Shown one piece after another: positions 5,310 through 13,571 of a stretch of 21,643 bases of DNA; within the stretch, counting starts at the first letter, position 1; each line of letters begins with the position of its first letter. The notes under the pieces were generated by a model. The model was not told the origin of the DNA. It made no database searches and saw only the letters and a list, made by a program, of their open reading frames with translations. The DNA is from CAZCCC01 sp964535715 (lineage in GTDB: Bacteria > Patescibacteriota > Patescibacteriia > Buchananbacterales > UBA6539): assembly GCA_964535715.1 (NCBI GenBank), contig CAZHUO010000022.1, positions 1 to 21,643 of the forward strand, in the 5' to 3' direction. Both the position numbers and the translations under genes were made by a program.

Positions 5310-7568
5310 TTAATTGATTACTTCAAAATCACTTCCATCTTCCGACTTATCCTTTTTTAACTCAACATTTTTTACCGCACCCAAATCAGAAATTTTATTT
5401 ATCTTTAAATATTTATTTGAGAAGGTATACAGGTTATTTTCAATATATAGGCTCCTTTTAACGGTATTGTCATAATAGTTATAACCGCCCCAGTAATCTT
5501 CAGCTGATGCTTTCCCTCCGTCAGAGTGATCAATTTTTCCTTTAAGCTCAAAGCCCTTCTCATTAATGCTAAATACTGCCGCGCCAGAAAATGTTAATTT
5601 ACCATAGTATCGATCCCCGTCTGACTCCCTGATAGAAACCGGGATTACCAAAAGATTTTTGTCTTTAGAAAAAAGAAACGCTTTGTGATCCTGCAAAGCG
5701 ATTGAATCGCTTCCCGCATCGCCCATTAAATACACATCTACTTCCTTTGGATCACCAACATTTGACACATCAAACAAGGAAAGCTTTAAGCCTTTTGTCT
5801 GAACTCCGCCAAATTCATTTTCCTGCGTGTCTTTTCCGATGCCGATTAAAAGATTGTCGTTATACGGATGAAGGTAATTTGAAAATCCTGGTATTTTAAG
5901 CTTGCCTAAAACTTTCGGATTTTTCGGATCAGAAAGATCGATTGCAAATAGCGGATCCATTTGTTTGAAAGTCACCAAATAGGCGCGATTTTGCATGAAC
6001 CTGACTGAATAAATTCTTTCACCTTCAGCCAAATTTTCCAAAAATCCGACAACTTTCAAATTATCATCTAAAACATAAAGGTTATTGTATGACTCTAATT
6101 CATCTTCCGTAAATTGCGACCAAGTTTGATTTTTAGTAGTGGCAATCCTAAAATAACCTTTATTCTCATCCATTGAGAATTGGTTTAAAACCGAGCCTGT
6201 AACTTCACCGGCTGCCTTATACTCCATGCTATTTTTATCTATGGCAATTTTATGAATTACCGTTTTTTCCAGCTCCTTTGAAAGATCCTGATATTTTTTT
6301 TCCATCGCCTTTTGAAGTTCATCCTCTATTTTTTTTGCCTCTTCATCTGTTAAAGAACTTCTAAACCGCTCAATAATCATTCCGATTTTCTGCATTTTTT
6401 CTTCCTGGCTTAAAATAAAATTTTCTGTTGCCTCAATTTTACTGATTTTTTCCTGATCATTTGCAGAAAGTCTGGGAAATAATATTTCTTTAAGTACCTG
6501 CATGGCCAGCTGGTATTCACTTACATATTTTGTATACGTGATATAAATATTGTTTTGTGAAACATACATATTTTGCCCGTATGACATTAAATAGACATCA
6601 CCTTTTATCTCTGCCTTTTCGTCTTTGATGTTGATTGCCGTAATTGTTGTCATGTTGTAGTCATTGTAGGGAATATCAAAATAATAAATCCCGGGTACAA
6701 AACATTTGGTGCCTGTACAATCATTATTCATTGCCACTCCATCTTCAATTATTCTTGGAATAACCGGCTCGTCATCAATGTAATAATAATTATAATTATT
6801 GGTAACAAAATAAACATAGTCCCCAATCATCCTTGAATTGGAATAGCTTCCTTCAAAATCCAAATCACGAAGCTGCTTAGGATTTTTCGGATCGGATATG
6901 TCAAAAAGCTTAAAAAAAGTATAATTGCCTCTCCTTCTGAAAGACTCATACAGCGAAGTTTTGTAAATCATGTTGTTTTGGCCAAAAACCACCAGCCGAT
7001 TTCCTTCAATATAGATTTCCTGCGGCCGATCTTCAAATTCGATTTTACTTAAAACTTCTGAATTTTCCGCTGGATAAGCACCTACGATATATAAGCTATT
7101 ATTAACGACCGCATAGACATTTTTTCCATCAGTTTTGACAATATCAGCTTCATCAACTCCTTCAACTTGAACATTTGTTTGGGAATAATCATCAGAACCG
7201 GGCGCTTTCAAAGCCACATCCTGGGCTTCTCCAAGGCCAGTATAAGTGCCATAATCCAATCCGGCATCTAAACCAGCGCTTGGCGCCGCAAGAGTTCTGA
7301 CACTTTCTTCCATTACATTATTTCCTTGAGAAGAGCCTGTTTGATTTTCTTCTAAAAATGTTCTAAGTTCATCAGCACTTTCAAATTTTTTAATTTTGCT
7401 TTGGGCGGCAAGCGATTCTTCAATTGATTTATATGTTTTTGGTCCAATATTATCGGTTGGCGGCTGTACTTTCGTCTTTTGCCAGGGTAGATTAAATGAG
7501 CAGCCGGACAATATAAAAACAAAAGCAATAGCCAAAACCACAAATTTAAAATTGATAATTTTTTTCAT
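5310..7568 (-). CDS. Beta-propeller-domain lipoprotein (COG4880-like)
   Basis: This 752-aa protein begins with a lipoprotein signal peptide and lipobox LSGC (Cys23), so it should be anchored outside the membrane. After a low-complexity linker, SQTNVQVEGVDEADIVKTDG (129-148) opens the conserved block of the family of secreted proteins with a C-terminal beta-propeller distantly related to WD-40 repeats. Blade-like segments follow (SLYIVGAYP, KLFDISDPKNPKQL, FAIDLSDPKNPKVLG, LSLFDVSNVGDPKEV); the D-I/L-S-D-P-K-N-P-K phrase recurs. Residues about 365-440 are a charged helical insertion, possibly coiled coil. The function of the family is not known. It has its own promoter (7609-7637) and terminator (5251-5295). 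Confidence 0.88.
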   Translation of the reverse strand: MKKIINFKFVVLAIAFVFILSGCSFNLPWQKTKVQPPTDNIGPKTYKSIEESLAAQSKIKKFESADELRTFLEENQTGSSQGNNVMEESVRTLAAPSAGLDAGLDYGTYTGLGEAQDVALKAPGSDDYSQTNVQVEGVDEADIVKTDGKNVYAVVNNSLYIVGAYPAENSEVLSKIEFEDRPQEIYIEGNRLVVFGQNNMIYKTSLYESFRRRGNYTFFKLFDISDPKNPKQLRDLDFEGSYSNSRMIGDYVYFVTNNYNYYYIDDEPVIPRIIEDGVAMNNDCTGTKCFVPGIYYFDIPYNDYNMTTITAINIKDEKAEIKGDVYLMSYGQNMYVSQNNIYITYTKYVSEYQLAMQVLKEILFPRLSANDQEKISKIEATENFILSQEEKMQKIGMIIERFRSSLTDEEAKKIEDELQKAMEKKYQDLSKELEKTVIHKIAIDKNSMEYKAAGEVTGSVLNQFSMDENKGYFRIATTKNQTWSQFTEDELESYNNLYVLDDNLKVVGFLENLAEGERIYSVRFMQNRAYLVTFKQMDPLFAIDLSDPKNPKVLGKLKIPGFSNYLHPYNDNLLIGIGKDTQENEFGGVQTKGLKLSLFDVSNVGDPKEVDVYLMGDAGSDSIALQDHKAFLFSKDKNLLVIPVSIRESDGDRYYGKLTFSGAAVFSINEKGFELKGKIDHSDGGKASAEDYWGGYNYYDNTVKRSLYIENNLYTFSNKYLKINKISDLGAVKNVELKKDKSEDGSDFEVIN

Positions 7569-7608
7569 AAATTTAATTTAATTATATTATTATTTAATGG
7601 CAATATTA

Positions 7609-7637
7609 ATTATAGCTAATTTTGACGCAAAAGTTAA
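7609..7637 (-). promoter_or_regulatory. Promoter of the beta-propeller gene
   Basis: TATAAT on the minus strand (7609-7614) with TTAACT 17 bases upstream (7632-7637). It lies between the truB stop and the ATG at 7568, leaving an AT-only leader of about 35 bases without Shine-Dalgarno. Confidence 0.55.
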
Positions 7638-7640
7638 TAG

Positions 7641-8267
7641 TTACATTCTTTCCGCGTCATTTTGAGAAAATTGGCCGACCCGAGTCCTGATTAATCCGGC
7701 CAAGTAGCCACCGGTTTTAATCATTCGGCCGATATCGCGAGCCAGTGATCGAATATATACCCCGGGACCGGTTATAATTCTTATTTCCAGAATCGGCCAG
7801 CTATAGCTTATAAATTCAATATTTTTTATTTCAACTTCTTTTGGGACAAGCACAAGCGGTTTGCCTTTACGCGCCATAACATAGGCTTTTTGGCCTTTCA
7901 TTTTTACGGCGCTGTATGATGGCGGCACTTGTTGTATCTTTCCTGAAAAATTTTTTAAGACTTCTTTAATTTCTGATTCAGTAGGTTTTTTTTCAATTTC
8001 GATATCGGTTTTCTGCCCTTCCTCATCATCAGTTGTGCTTGTTTGCCCAAGCTTGATTTTGGCGATATATTCTTTTTCCTTTTGAACAATTTCTGAGAGT
8101 TTTTTTACTGACTGTTTGCCAACACCAACTACCAAAACACCTTCAGCCAAAGGATCGAGTGTGCCGGCATGCCCGACTTTTTTTTCGCCGGTCTGTCGGC
8201 GAACTATACTTATGATATCGTGAGAAGTCGGACCTTTTGGTTTATAGACAGCAAAAATTTTTTCCAT
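7641..8267 (-). CDS. truB: tRNA pseudouridine(55) synthase TruB
   Basis: TruB makes pseudouridine 55 in the T-loop of tRNAs. The 208-aa product has the N-terminal KPKGPTSHD, the catalytic motif GHAGTLDPLAEGVL with Asp38, KEYIAKIKLGQTSTTDDEEG (74-93), PPSYSAVKMKGQKAY and GVYIRSLARDIG, all in the usual order. It is shorter than the E. coli enzyme (314 aa): it ends soon after LAGLIRTRVGQF and lacks the C-terminal PUA-type domain, which is common in compact genomes. Its promoter (8302-8310) abuts the terminator of the upstream 730-aa gene. No Shine-Dalgarno is visible in the 35-base leader. Confidence 0.96.
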   Translation of the reverse strand: MEKIFAVYKPKGPTSHDIISIVRRQTGEKKVGHAGTLDPLAEGVLVVGVGKQSVKKLSEIVQKEKEYIAKIKLGQTSTTDDEEGQKTDIEIEKKPTESEIKEVLKNFSGKIQQVPPSYSAVKMKGQKAYVMARKGKPLVLVPKEVEIKNIEFISYSWPILEIRIITGPGVYIRSLARDIGRMIKTGGYLAGLIRTRVGQFSQNDAERM

Positions 8268-8301
8268 ATTTATATTTCAATATATATAATTTTATTAATT
8301 A

Positions 8302-8310
8302 AGTATAACA
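8302..8310 (-). promoter_or_regulatory. Extended -10 promoter of truB
   Basis: The minus strand reads TGTTATACT, directly continuous with the T-run of terminator 8311-8344. The -35 position falls inside the hairpin and has no TTGACA-like word. Confidence 0.55.
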
Positions 8311-8344
8311 AAAACCGCCTTTTTAAGCTAATTCTTTTAAGGCG
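8311..8344 (-). terminator. Terminator of the 730-aa HExxH gene
   Basis: CGCCTT (8316-8321) pairs with AAGGCG (8339-8344), extended by AAG/CTT pairs, followed on the minus strand by GTTTTTG. It starts 14 bases after the stop at 8358. Confidence 0.75.
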
Positions 8345-8357
8345 ATTTTTGAATTAT

Positions 8358-10550
8358 TTAGTCTTTTTTAATCTCAAAAATTATCGGGTGAGGCAAATCG
8401 CGATAGCCGCCGGAATTATACAAGACAAAATCCGGCAGGCTTATTTTGCAGCCGTTTTCTGTCATTTCAGAAATGGTTCCTTTTTTCGGCACATCCCAAG
8501 AAGTGTTATTTTGTGGGACAGTAGCGCTTTCACCGGAAATTTCATTATGAATCGTGAAGCCCGGAGTCTCGAATTTACCTTCTTTGGTTACGGCTTCAAA
8601 AGTGCCGTCTTTCATTACCGATTCAGCGCTTAAATCAAATTCTAAATAATGATCATAAGTAAAATACATTGCACTTGAGGTGATAAACAAAGCAGTTTGG
8701 CTGGGCCAATCTTCCCGATAAGTGACTTTGACTTTCCATTTGCCCAAGTAGGCATACTTGGCATTAGGCGGTACCGAGTCTTTAACTAATTCGCCTTCAG
8801 CCTGATATCTGACAATACCGGTATAATTTGGACTAACGGCAAAGATGGGTTTAGAAACCATAGTCTCGCCTTGATTAATTTCAAAACACGACTCTTGGGT
8901 TTTTACTTTAATGCTGCTTGCATCTATTTTATTCTTTAATTCGGCATTGCTGAAAATTAAAATAATTTTATCAAAGTCTTCATCGGCCTTATCAAAGCAA
9001 AAACTGCGGCTTTCTTTGTCTGTCCAGTCTTCAGTATATGGCTGGCCATTATTTTTTGGATAAATTATCGCCTTGATTGCTGCGTTGCCGCTTTTGCCGG
9101 TAAAATTTTTCAAATCTTTGAAGACTGTCTTTCGTACACCTTGTGATTCACTAAAAAAAGTTTCAACCACTTGAGAGGTTAAAGGTTTTAATTCTTTAGT
9201 CGGGATAGTATTTTCTCCCGGTGCGAGGAAGGTCATATCGGCGTTGCTGCCGCTTTGTGAAGAAAGGGCGGGAAATTTTTTGCTTTGGTCGGCATTTTTG
9301 TAATTTTCAATTGGTTTTTTATTGAAATTCCAAAGAGTAAATTCTTTCCAATTTTTTTTGAATCCGCCATCAATATTATTTTCCACACTATTTAACGGGT
9401 CACCGGCAGTTTTGCAGCCCTCAAAGATTTTGGTAATTATCATCCGGTCATAAGTATTGGATAGATAAAAAGGGAAAACGTATGCGCCATACTCAAAATT
9501 GCTGCCCCTGCTGTTTAAGCTCTGCTGAGGTTTTGGCATAAAATCTTCGGCATAGCCTTGCTCGGTATTTTCTTTAGGATAGATGAAGTCTTCTGACCAA
9601 GTAGCCGTCCCTTCAATCCACCACCAGTTTTTAGTCGTTAGCACACAATCAAAAGCGCGCTGGAAAGCGTGGAATAATTCATGGACAGTTGTGGTTTTTA
9701 GGTATCTGTCATTTAAATTTTCTCGGAGGATAATATAGCTGCTTTTGCCTGTGCCATTATCCGGCACGTTTACACCTTGAGAAGGAGTGCCGCCGTTTGA
9801 ATCAGCCAAGTGAACATGAGCGCCGGTTGCTATGAAAATATCAGTTTTATTGTCTCCGCCCAATGTTCCATCAGAAGGGGGAGTTTTTCCAAGTAGGCCG
9901 ACAAGCTGGGCATAGGCTCCGTCGGTGTTTAAGTTAGAAACGATTTTTTGGGCCACATTATAATAAAGTTTGGTGATTTTTTCTTCATCGCCGACAATTT
10001 CTTTTTTTTCTAAATACCAAACTTTTATTTTGCCGTCGGCTGTAACCAAAGTATCGTCAGATTTATACGAAAGCGGCCGGTCAAAGGCATTGGCTTGATC
10101 AATCAGTTTAAGCCAGCTGGTCTGTGGCGCTTTAATTTCGCCATTCATTATTTTACTAATAGCACTTTCCGGATTATCGGGTCGTAAAAAATACGGCTCT
10201 AAAGTTTTTTTGGTTTCTGCGGAAAGCTTGTCCCAGTTTTCCTGAATTTCACCAAAAGTTCCACCATCTTCAAAAGGCCCGTTAACACTAGAGTATTCTT
10301 TAGGCAGGGTTGGGTCATTAAACAAAAATTTTACTTTATTAATCAAGGCGGCATCCAAATCAATTTTTCCTTCATCCAAATCTTTTTGAATGAAATCAAT
10401 TCCGGTTGGTTCAGTGCTATAGCGCGGGTTGCTAAATTCATCAGATTCAGCTTTTTTGCTATTTTCGCCTTTAGGTAAAAACAAATAAAGCCCGGCTCCG
10501 GCGGCGATGACAATTAAGAGAATTAGCCCTAAAATTAACTTTTTTTTCAT
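8358..10550 (-). CDS. Exported HExxH metallopeptidase-like protein (730 aa, paralogue A)
   Basis: Residues 7-25 form an uncleaved signal or membrane anchor (LGLILLIVIAAGAGLYLFL); the rest is outside the cell. HELFHAFQ (290-297) with WIEGTATWSEDF (311-322) gives a gluzincin-type zinc site: two His, the catalytic Glu291, and Glu313 or Glu320 as third ligand 20-30 residues on. An N-terminal region (NWDKLSAETKKTLEPYFLRPDNP) is shared with the 740-aa protein at 11304. The C-terminal half is beta-rich, probably two or more beta-sandwich domains, with few Cys. Substrate and family name are unknown to me; peptidase function is inferred only from the motif. The promoter is at 10579-10607 and the terminator at 8311-8344. 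Confidence 0.78.
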   Translation of the reverse strand: MKKKLILGLILLIVIAAGAGLYLFLPKGENSKKAESDEFSNPRYSTEPTGIDFIQKDLDEGKIDLDAALINKVKFLFNDPTLPKEYSSVNGPFEDGGTFGEIQENWDKLSAETKKTLEPYFLRPDNPESAISKIMNGEIKAPQTSWLKLIDQANAFDRPLSYKSDDTLVTADGKIKVWYLEKKEIVGDEEKITKLYYNVAQKIVSNLNTDGAYAQLVGLLGKTPPSDGTLGGDNKTDIFIATGAHVHLADSNGGTPSQGVNVPDNGTGKSSYIILRENLNDRYLKTTTVHELFHAFQRAFDCVLTTKNWWWIEGTATWSEDFIYPKENTEQGYAEDFMPKPQQSLNSRGSNFEYGAYVFPFYLSNTYDRMIITKIFEGCKTAGDPLNSVENNIDGGFKKNWKEFTLWNFNKKPIENYKNADQSKKFPALSSQSGSNADMTFLAPGENTIPTKELKPLTSQVVETFFSESQGVRKTVFKDLKNFTGKSGNAAIKAIIYPKNNGQPYTEDWTDKESRSFCFDKADEDFDKIILIFSNAELKNKIDASSIKVKTQESCFEINQGETMVSKPIFAVSPNYTGIVRYQAEGELVKDSVPPNAKYAYLGKWKVKVTYREDWPSQTALFITSSAMYFTYDHYLEFDLSAESVMKDGTFEAVTKEGKFETPGFTIHNEISGESATVPQNNTSWDVPKKGTISEMTENGCKISLPDFVLYNSGGYRDLPHPIIFEIKKD

Positions 10551-10578
10551 AGGTTTCTAAGTTAAGAATAACGGCTTT

Positions 10579-10607
10579 ATTATAGCAAAACTTATTACGA
10601 GTGTCAT
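10579..10607 (-). promoter_or_regulatory. Promoter of the 730-aa gene
   Basis: The minus strand has ATGACA (10602-10607), a 17-base spacer and TATAAT (10579-10584) preceded by TGC, an extended -10. It is divergent from the plus-strand promoter at 10617-10644. Confidence 0.75.
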
Positions 10608-10616
10608 TACATACTC

Positions 10617-10644
10617 TTGACAAATATTTTTATTGGTATATTAT
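10617..10644 (+). promoter_or_regulatory. Promoter of a candidate small RNA
   Basis: TTGACA at 10617-10622 and TATTAT at 10639-10644 with a 16-base spacer; TATATT at 10637 is an overlapping alternative. No protein gene of normal size follows on this strand. Confidence 0.6.
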
Positions 10645-10649
10645 TTAAG

Positions 10650-10704
10650 CATAAATGGCTTCGGCCTCCGAGATTCCCTGCTAACTAGCAGGGTTTCGTT
10701 TTTT
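10650..10704 (+). ncRNA. Candidate ~50-nt small RNA with its own promoter and terminator
   Basis: Downstream of the promoter at 10617-10644 there are only about 25 bases before a strong intrinsic terminator: CCCTGCT (10676-10682), loop AACT, AGCAGGG (10687-10693), then TTTCGTTTTTT. A first small stem TTCGG/CCGAG precedes it. The transcript also holds a nine-codon frame from ATG 10655 to TAA 10684 (MASASEIPC), so a leader peptide is an alternative reading. Its T-run touches the stop codon of the converging MazF-like gene. Confidence 0.5.
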
Positions 10705-11107
10705 ATATGAAACTTTTTACTTGATTCTTTACTGCCCTAAAACTATTATCTGATAGCATGCCGATTTTTCTAAGTAATCTTTTACTGCTAATTAAACGTA
10801 ATTGGGATAAGATAATGGTGCTTCTTTTCCCCTCAAAATCCATTTGGTAGTAATATTTGCCATTTTTATCACGTGATGTTAAGGGTAATATCCATAATGT
10901 ATAACTGTTAAACACTTTGATAATTAGAATTGGCCTTTCAAATTTATCATGTTTGCCGTCCGTTTCAAACCCGATATTCACACCCAGACTAGCCCACCAG
11001 ATTTCTCGTTCTTTAAAATATAATTTGTTGTTTCTTTTTTTGAAGTGGAGTCTGATTTTTATTTTGGTCCATTCAATAAAGTTTGTTATATTTTTATATT
11101 CAATAAT
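10703..11107 (-). CDS. Orphan PemK/MazF-type toxin-like protein, start codon unclear
   Basis: The core reads FKEREIWWASLGVNIGFE, then RPILIIKVFN, ILPLTSRDKNGKYYY and STIILSQLRLISSKRL, the strand order of PemK/MazF-type endoribonucleases, which cut mRNA or other RNA. The only ordinary start in frame is GTG 10981, but this would remove the first conserved strand (EIWWASLG). The frame stays open upstream to TAA 11117-11119 and encodes EWTKIKIRLHFKKRNNKLYF, which fits an N-terminal form known from Patescibacteria-type members. No ATG, GTG or TTG exists there, so a non-standard start such as ATT (11105-11107 or 11102-11104) or loss of the start codon must be assumed. No antitoxin gene is adjacent. 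Sequence identity of the core is convincing; activity is uncertain. Confidence 0.7.
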   Translation of the reverse strand: MIEYKNITNFIEWTKIKIRLHFKKRNNKLYFKEREIWWASLGVNIGFETDGKHDKFERPILIIKVFNSYTLWILPLTSRDKNGKYYYQMDFEGKRSTIILSQLRLISSKRLLRKIGMLSDNSFRAVKNQVKSFI

Positions 11108-11124
11108 ATCTTGAAGTTAAATTT

Positions 11125-11146
11125 AAAAAACGCCCAAAAAGGCGCT
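11125..11146 (-). terminator. Intrinsic terminator after the 740-aa gene
   Basis: On the minus strand AGCGCC and GGCGTT pair around TTTTTG and are followed by a T-run (11125-11130). It lies about 160 bases after the 740-aa gene stop and just before the MazF-like frame opens, so it may also attenuate that gene. Confidence 0.6.
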
Positions 11147-11260
11147 ATGTTATAAAATTAAATTTTCTGATTATATTTTACTCCTTTTGAAAATATTGTC
11201 AAACAAAAAATCGCCTATCGATATTGTGAGCGACCATTCTTTTGTTTTATTTTTCTGTTT

Positions 11261-11303
11261 ATTAAACTTAGCAACTAGCTAACTTCTAAACTTATTAACT
11301 AAC
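11261..11303. repeat. Low-complexity AACT/TTAGT repeat
   Basis: The 43 bases after the 740-aa stop repeat variants of the word AACTTA/AACTAG (AACTTAGCAACTAGCTAACT and similar). The style is like the AGCTAAAA repeats in tsaD/tsaE and the TTAACAGTTAAC repeat near tRNA-Glu. The gap 11147-11303 holds no gene; a TTGACA on the minus strand (11197-11202) has only a poorly spaced TATAAT. Confidence 0.4.
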
Positions 11304-13526
11304 CTAATCCAGCCTCTGATACTCCCAGTCAATCGTTCCTTTGATATTATCACCCGGATCATAAGTGGCGTGGCCTTTTATAATTTTGTCATTTGGGTTA
11401 ATGGTAATTTCAATGGAGTTTGGAGCATAAGAATAGCTACCGGAATATTCAGTTTCACTGCTTTCTTGATATCCGCCCCAGGCGTTTTGCAGCGGCAGAA
11501 TGAATGAGCAGTTGTTTTCCAGATATTGCCAGTATTTGGAGGTTTTGAATTGTTTTTCGGCTGTGGCCAAATTTGGATCTGGCTTAATATCAAAACCAAT
11601 TTCATAAGTTCCGCCAATTTTTACCGTTATATCTTCAGCATGACCGGTACCGTAAATCCTGCTATGTTGCTGGTCTTCATTTTTTAGGTCATAAGTGTAA
11701 TTGCCGTTGCCGCTTGTAGTGCTCCGCGAATTATCAAAAATTATACCACAACCGTCGCGACCACCTTTATAGGTTTTATTATATTTTTCTTTAAAGGTAA
11801 AGCTATGCTTTTTTACCAATAGTTCATCATCGTCCGGATTATACTCAAGTTCTTCATGAATAAAATAAGAACCGGAAGTTATTACATCACCGGAAGCTTT
11901 TCCGTAATCTTTATATGCTCCCTGCCAAGCAACCCGAACACTGCCAGTCCAGCCGAGGCCGCATTTTTTTTCGGCTTTGACTTTTAGGCTGCCGTTGGCG
12001 GTATTTATAACATCGGAATTAGTGGTAATTAATACCAAAGCGGTGACATTTTCACTATCCAAATTGCGGCAAAAGGTTTTTTCTTTCAAAGTCGACCAGT
12101 CTTCGTAATACCAGCTTTCACCGATTTTCATTAAGGCCTGCAATCCCTTTTTATTATTTTCATCTATGCCAAAGGCCGAAATATCAAAAGTCAGCTTTTT
12201 AATATCGTCATTGCTTATATAATAAAAAAAATATTTGGCCGCGGCTTTTTTTAAGCTTACCGCTTCTGTTTTTTCGCCAATTGACTTTAAGGCAACCAAT
12301 TTAAGCGAACTTCCTGTTGGGGTAATCTCGGGAAATTTCGGCGAGTCGTTGTGGTATAAAAACGGCTCTTGATTCCAATTCCAAAAAGAAAATTCCTTGA
12401 ATTCATCATCAAAGTCCGGCCGGGATTTTAAAGCCTGGCTGACAAGATTAGTTTGTTTCACCTTAGCTAAAGCCAAAGCAATATCTTGAGCGCCGCCAGA
12501 GGCTTTTTCAGTCAAATAATAAAACCAAAGATAAGAGCCGTAGTGGTGATTGCCCTGAGTGCTTGTCAAATTCCAATCTGTCCGGCTGAAAAAATTAGTG
12601 TCATATTCGTGCTCGGTATTATAGTCGTGATATATAAAATCTTCGGCCCAGGTGGCGGTTGCCTCCATCAGCCATTTCATATCCAATTCATATTTGAAGC
12701 CGTAAAAAAATTGAAAACAATGGAAAGTTTCATGGGCAACTGTCGCTTTGGTCATTTTTTCATCCATGCCGGCTTTAATTCTGACCACGCAGGTTTTGTT
12801 TGAGATTGGATTTAAAGAAGCCTCGCCATAGCCGGAAAGCCCTCTGCTATTTATATAGATATTGATTTTTTTGTCGGTCATATCAATGCCAAGCAGGGAA
12901 GAAAATTTTGGCACGGAATCAACCGCCCCGATGCCTGCCCAAACTGAATTATGATAATCTTGCTGTTCGCGCGATTTATCATAGTAAACGCTGACGCGGT
13001 CAATCGGCTTGGATTCAACCCAAACTGTCGGCGTGGCGGCACCGGCCGGCTTGATTAATAGGATTTTATCCAAAAGATTTTTTTCTTCTTCAGCGGATAT
13101 GGCGGGATTGTAATAGCTTTTTGGATCATCCGGCGGCAACAGAAATGGCAGTAAAGCATCTTTGGTTTCTTGGGATAATGAATCCCATTTTTCATTGATT
13201 AAGCCAAATAGATAGGCATCGTCGGTTGTAACTTTTGCTCCTTGAAATTCTTGGGGCAATTTTGTCTGGTCGCTTAAGCCAATAACTTGATAAATCAAGC
13301 TTTGTTCCTGGCTGATTTTGCCTTCGGTTTCCGCATTAATAATTTTATCAGCGCTGGTTTCCTGGTAAGGCTCTTTTGGTTTTATTGATTCAACTATTTT
13401 TTTAATTTGCAAATCGCTAATTTCCGACGGATTAATTGTTTGCTCTTCTGTTTGATTTTTTTTGCCAAAACAGCCGGTAGCAACCAGCATTATGGTAATC
13501 AGTATTAAAAATAATTTGTTTTTCAT
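11304..13526 (-). CDS. Lipoprotein with HExxH metallopeptidase-like site (740 aa, paralogue B)
   Basis: It begins with a lipoprotein signal peptide and lipobox VATGC (Cys19). HETFHCFQ (265-272) with WLMEATATWAEDF (285-297) forms a gluzincin-like zinc site; Glu266 would be catalytic and Glu288 or Glu295 the third ligand. The N-terminal part contains INEKWDSLSQETKDALLPFL and LPPDDP, matching the 730-aa protein, and the segments after the zinc site (DFIYHDYNTEHEYD, HHYGSYLWFYYL) also align with it. The C-terminal about 350 residues are beta-rich. The two genes are thus paralogues that now differ in anchoring: lipid here, membrane helix there. It lies 45 bases after the 96-aa gene, probably cotranscribed. 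Substrate is unknown. Confidence 0.78.
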   Translation of the reverse strand: MKNKLFLILITIMLVATGCFGKKNQTEEQTINPSEISDLQIKKIVESIKPKEPYQETSADKIINAETEGKISQEQSLIYQVIGLSDQTKLPQEFQGAKVTTDDAYLFGLINEKWDSLSQETKDALLPFLLPPDDPKSYYNPAISAEEEKNLLDKILLIKPAGAATPTVWVESKPIDRVSVYYDKSREQQDYHNSVWAGIGAVDSVPKFSSLLGIDMTDKKINIYINSRGLSGYGEASLNPISNKTCVVRIKAGMDEKMTKATVAHETFHCFQFFYGFKYELDMKWLMEATATWAEDFIYHDYNTEHEYDTNFFSRTDWNLTSTQGNHHYGSYLWFYYLTEKASGGAQDIALALAKVKQTNLVSQALKSRPDFDDEFKEFSFWNWNQEPFLYHNDSPKFPEITPTGSSLKLVALKSIGEKTEAVSLKKAAAKYFFYYISNDDIKKLTFDISAFGIDENNKKGLQALMKIGESWYYEDWSTLKEKTFCRNLDSENVTALVLITTNSDVINTANGSLKVKAEKKCGLGWTGSVRVAWQGAYKDYGKASGDVITSGSYFIHEELEYNPDDDELLVKKHSFTFKEKYNKTYKGGRDGCGIIFDNSRSTTSGNGNYTYDLKNEDQQHSRIYGTGHAEDITVKIGGTYEIGFDIKPDPNLATAEKQFKTSKYWQYLENNCSFILPLQNAWGGYQESSETEYSGSYSYAPNSIEITINPNDKIIKGHATYDPGDNIKGTIDWEYQRLD

Positions 13527-13571
13527 AAAAATTATTTTTTATCTAACTCTAAATTAATTTTGCCTTTAATT

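Noticed and set aside
8169..8633. 154-codon plus-strand frame across truB and the 730-aa gene ends
   Set aside because: It is antisense to two confident genes, a terminator and a promoter.
11170..11202. TTGACA and TATAAT on the minus strand upstream of the MazF-like gene
   Set aside because: The spacer is 21 bases and a terminator follows before the frame; too weak to call a promoter.
12486..12803. 105-codon plus-strand frame
   Set aside because: Antisense shadow of the zinc-site region of the 740-aa lipoprotein.
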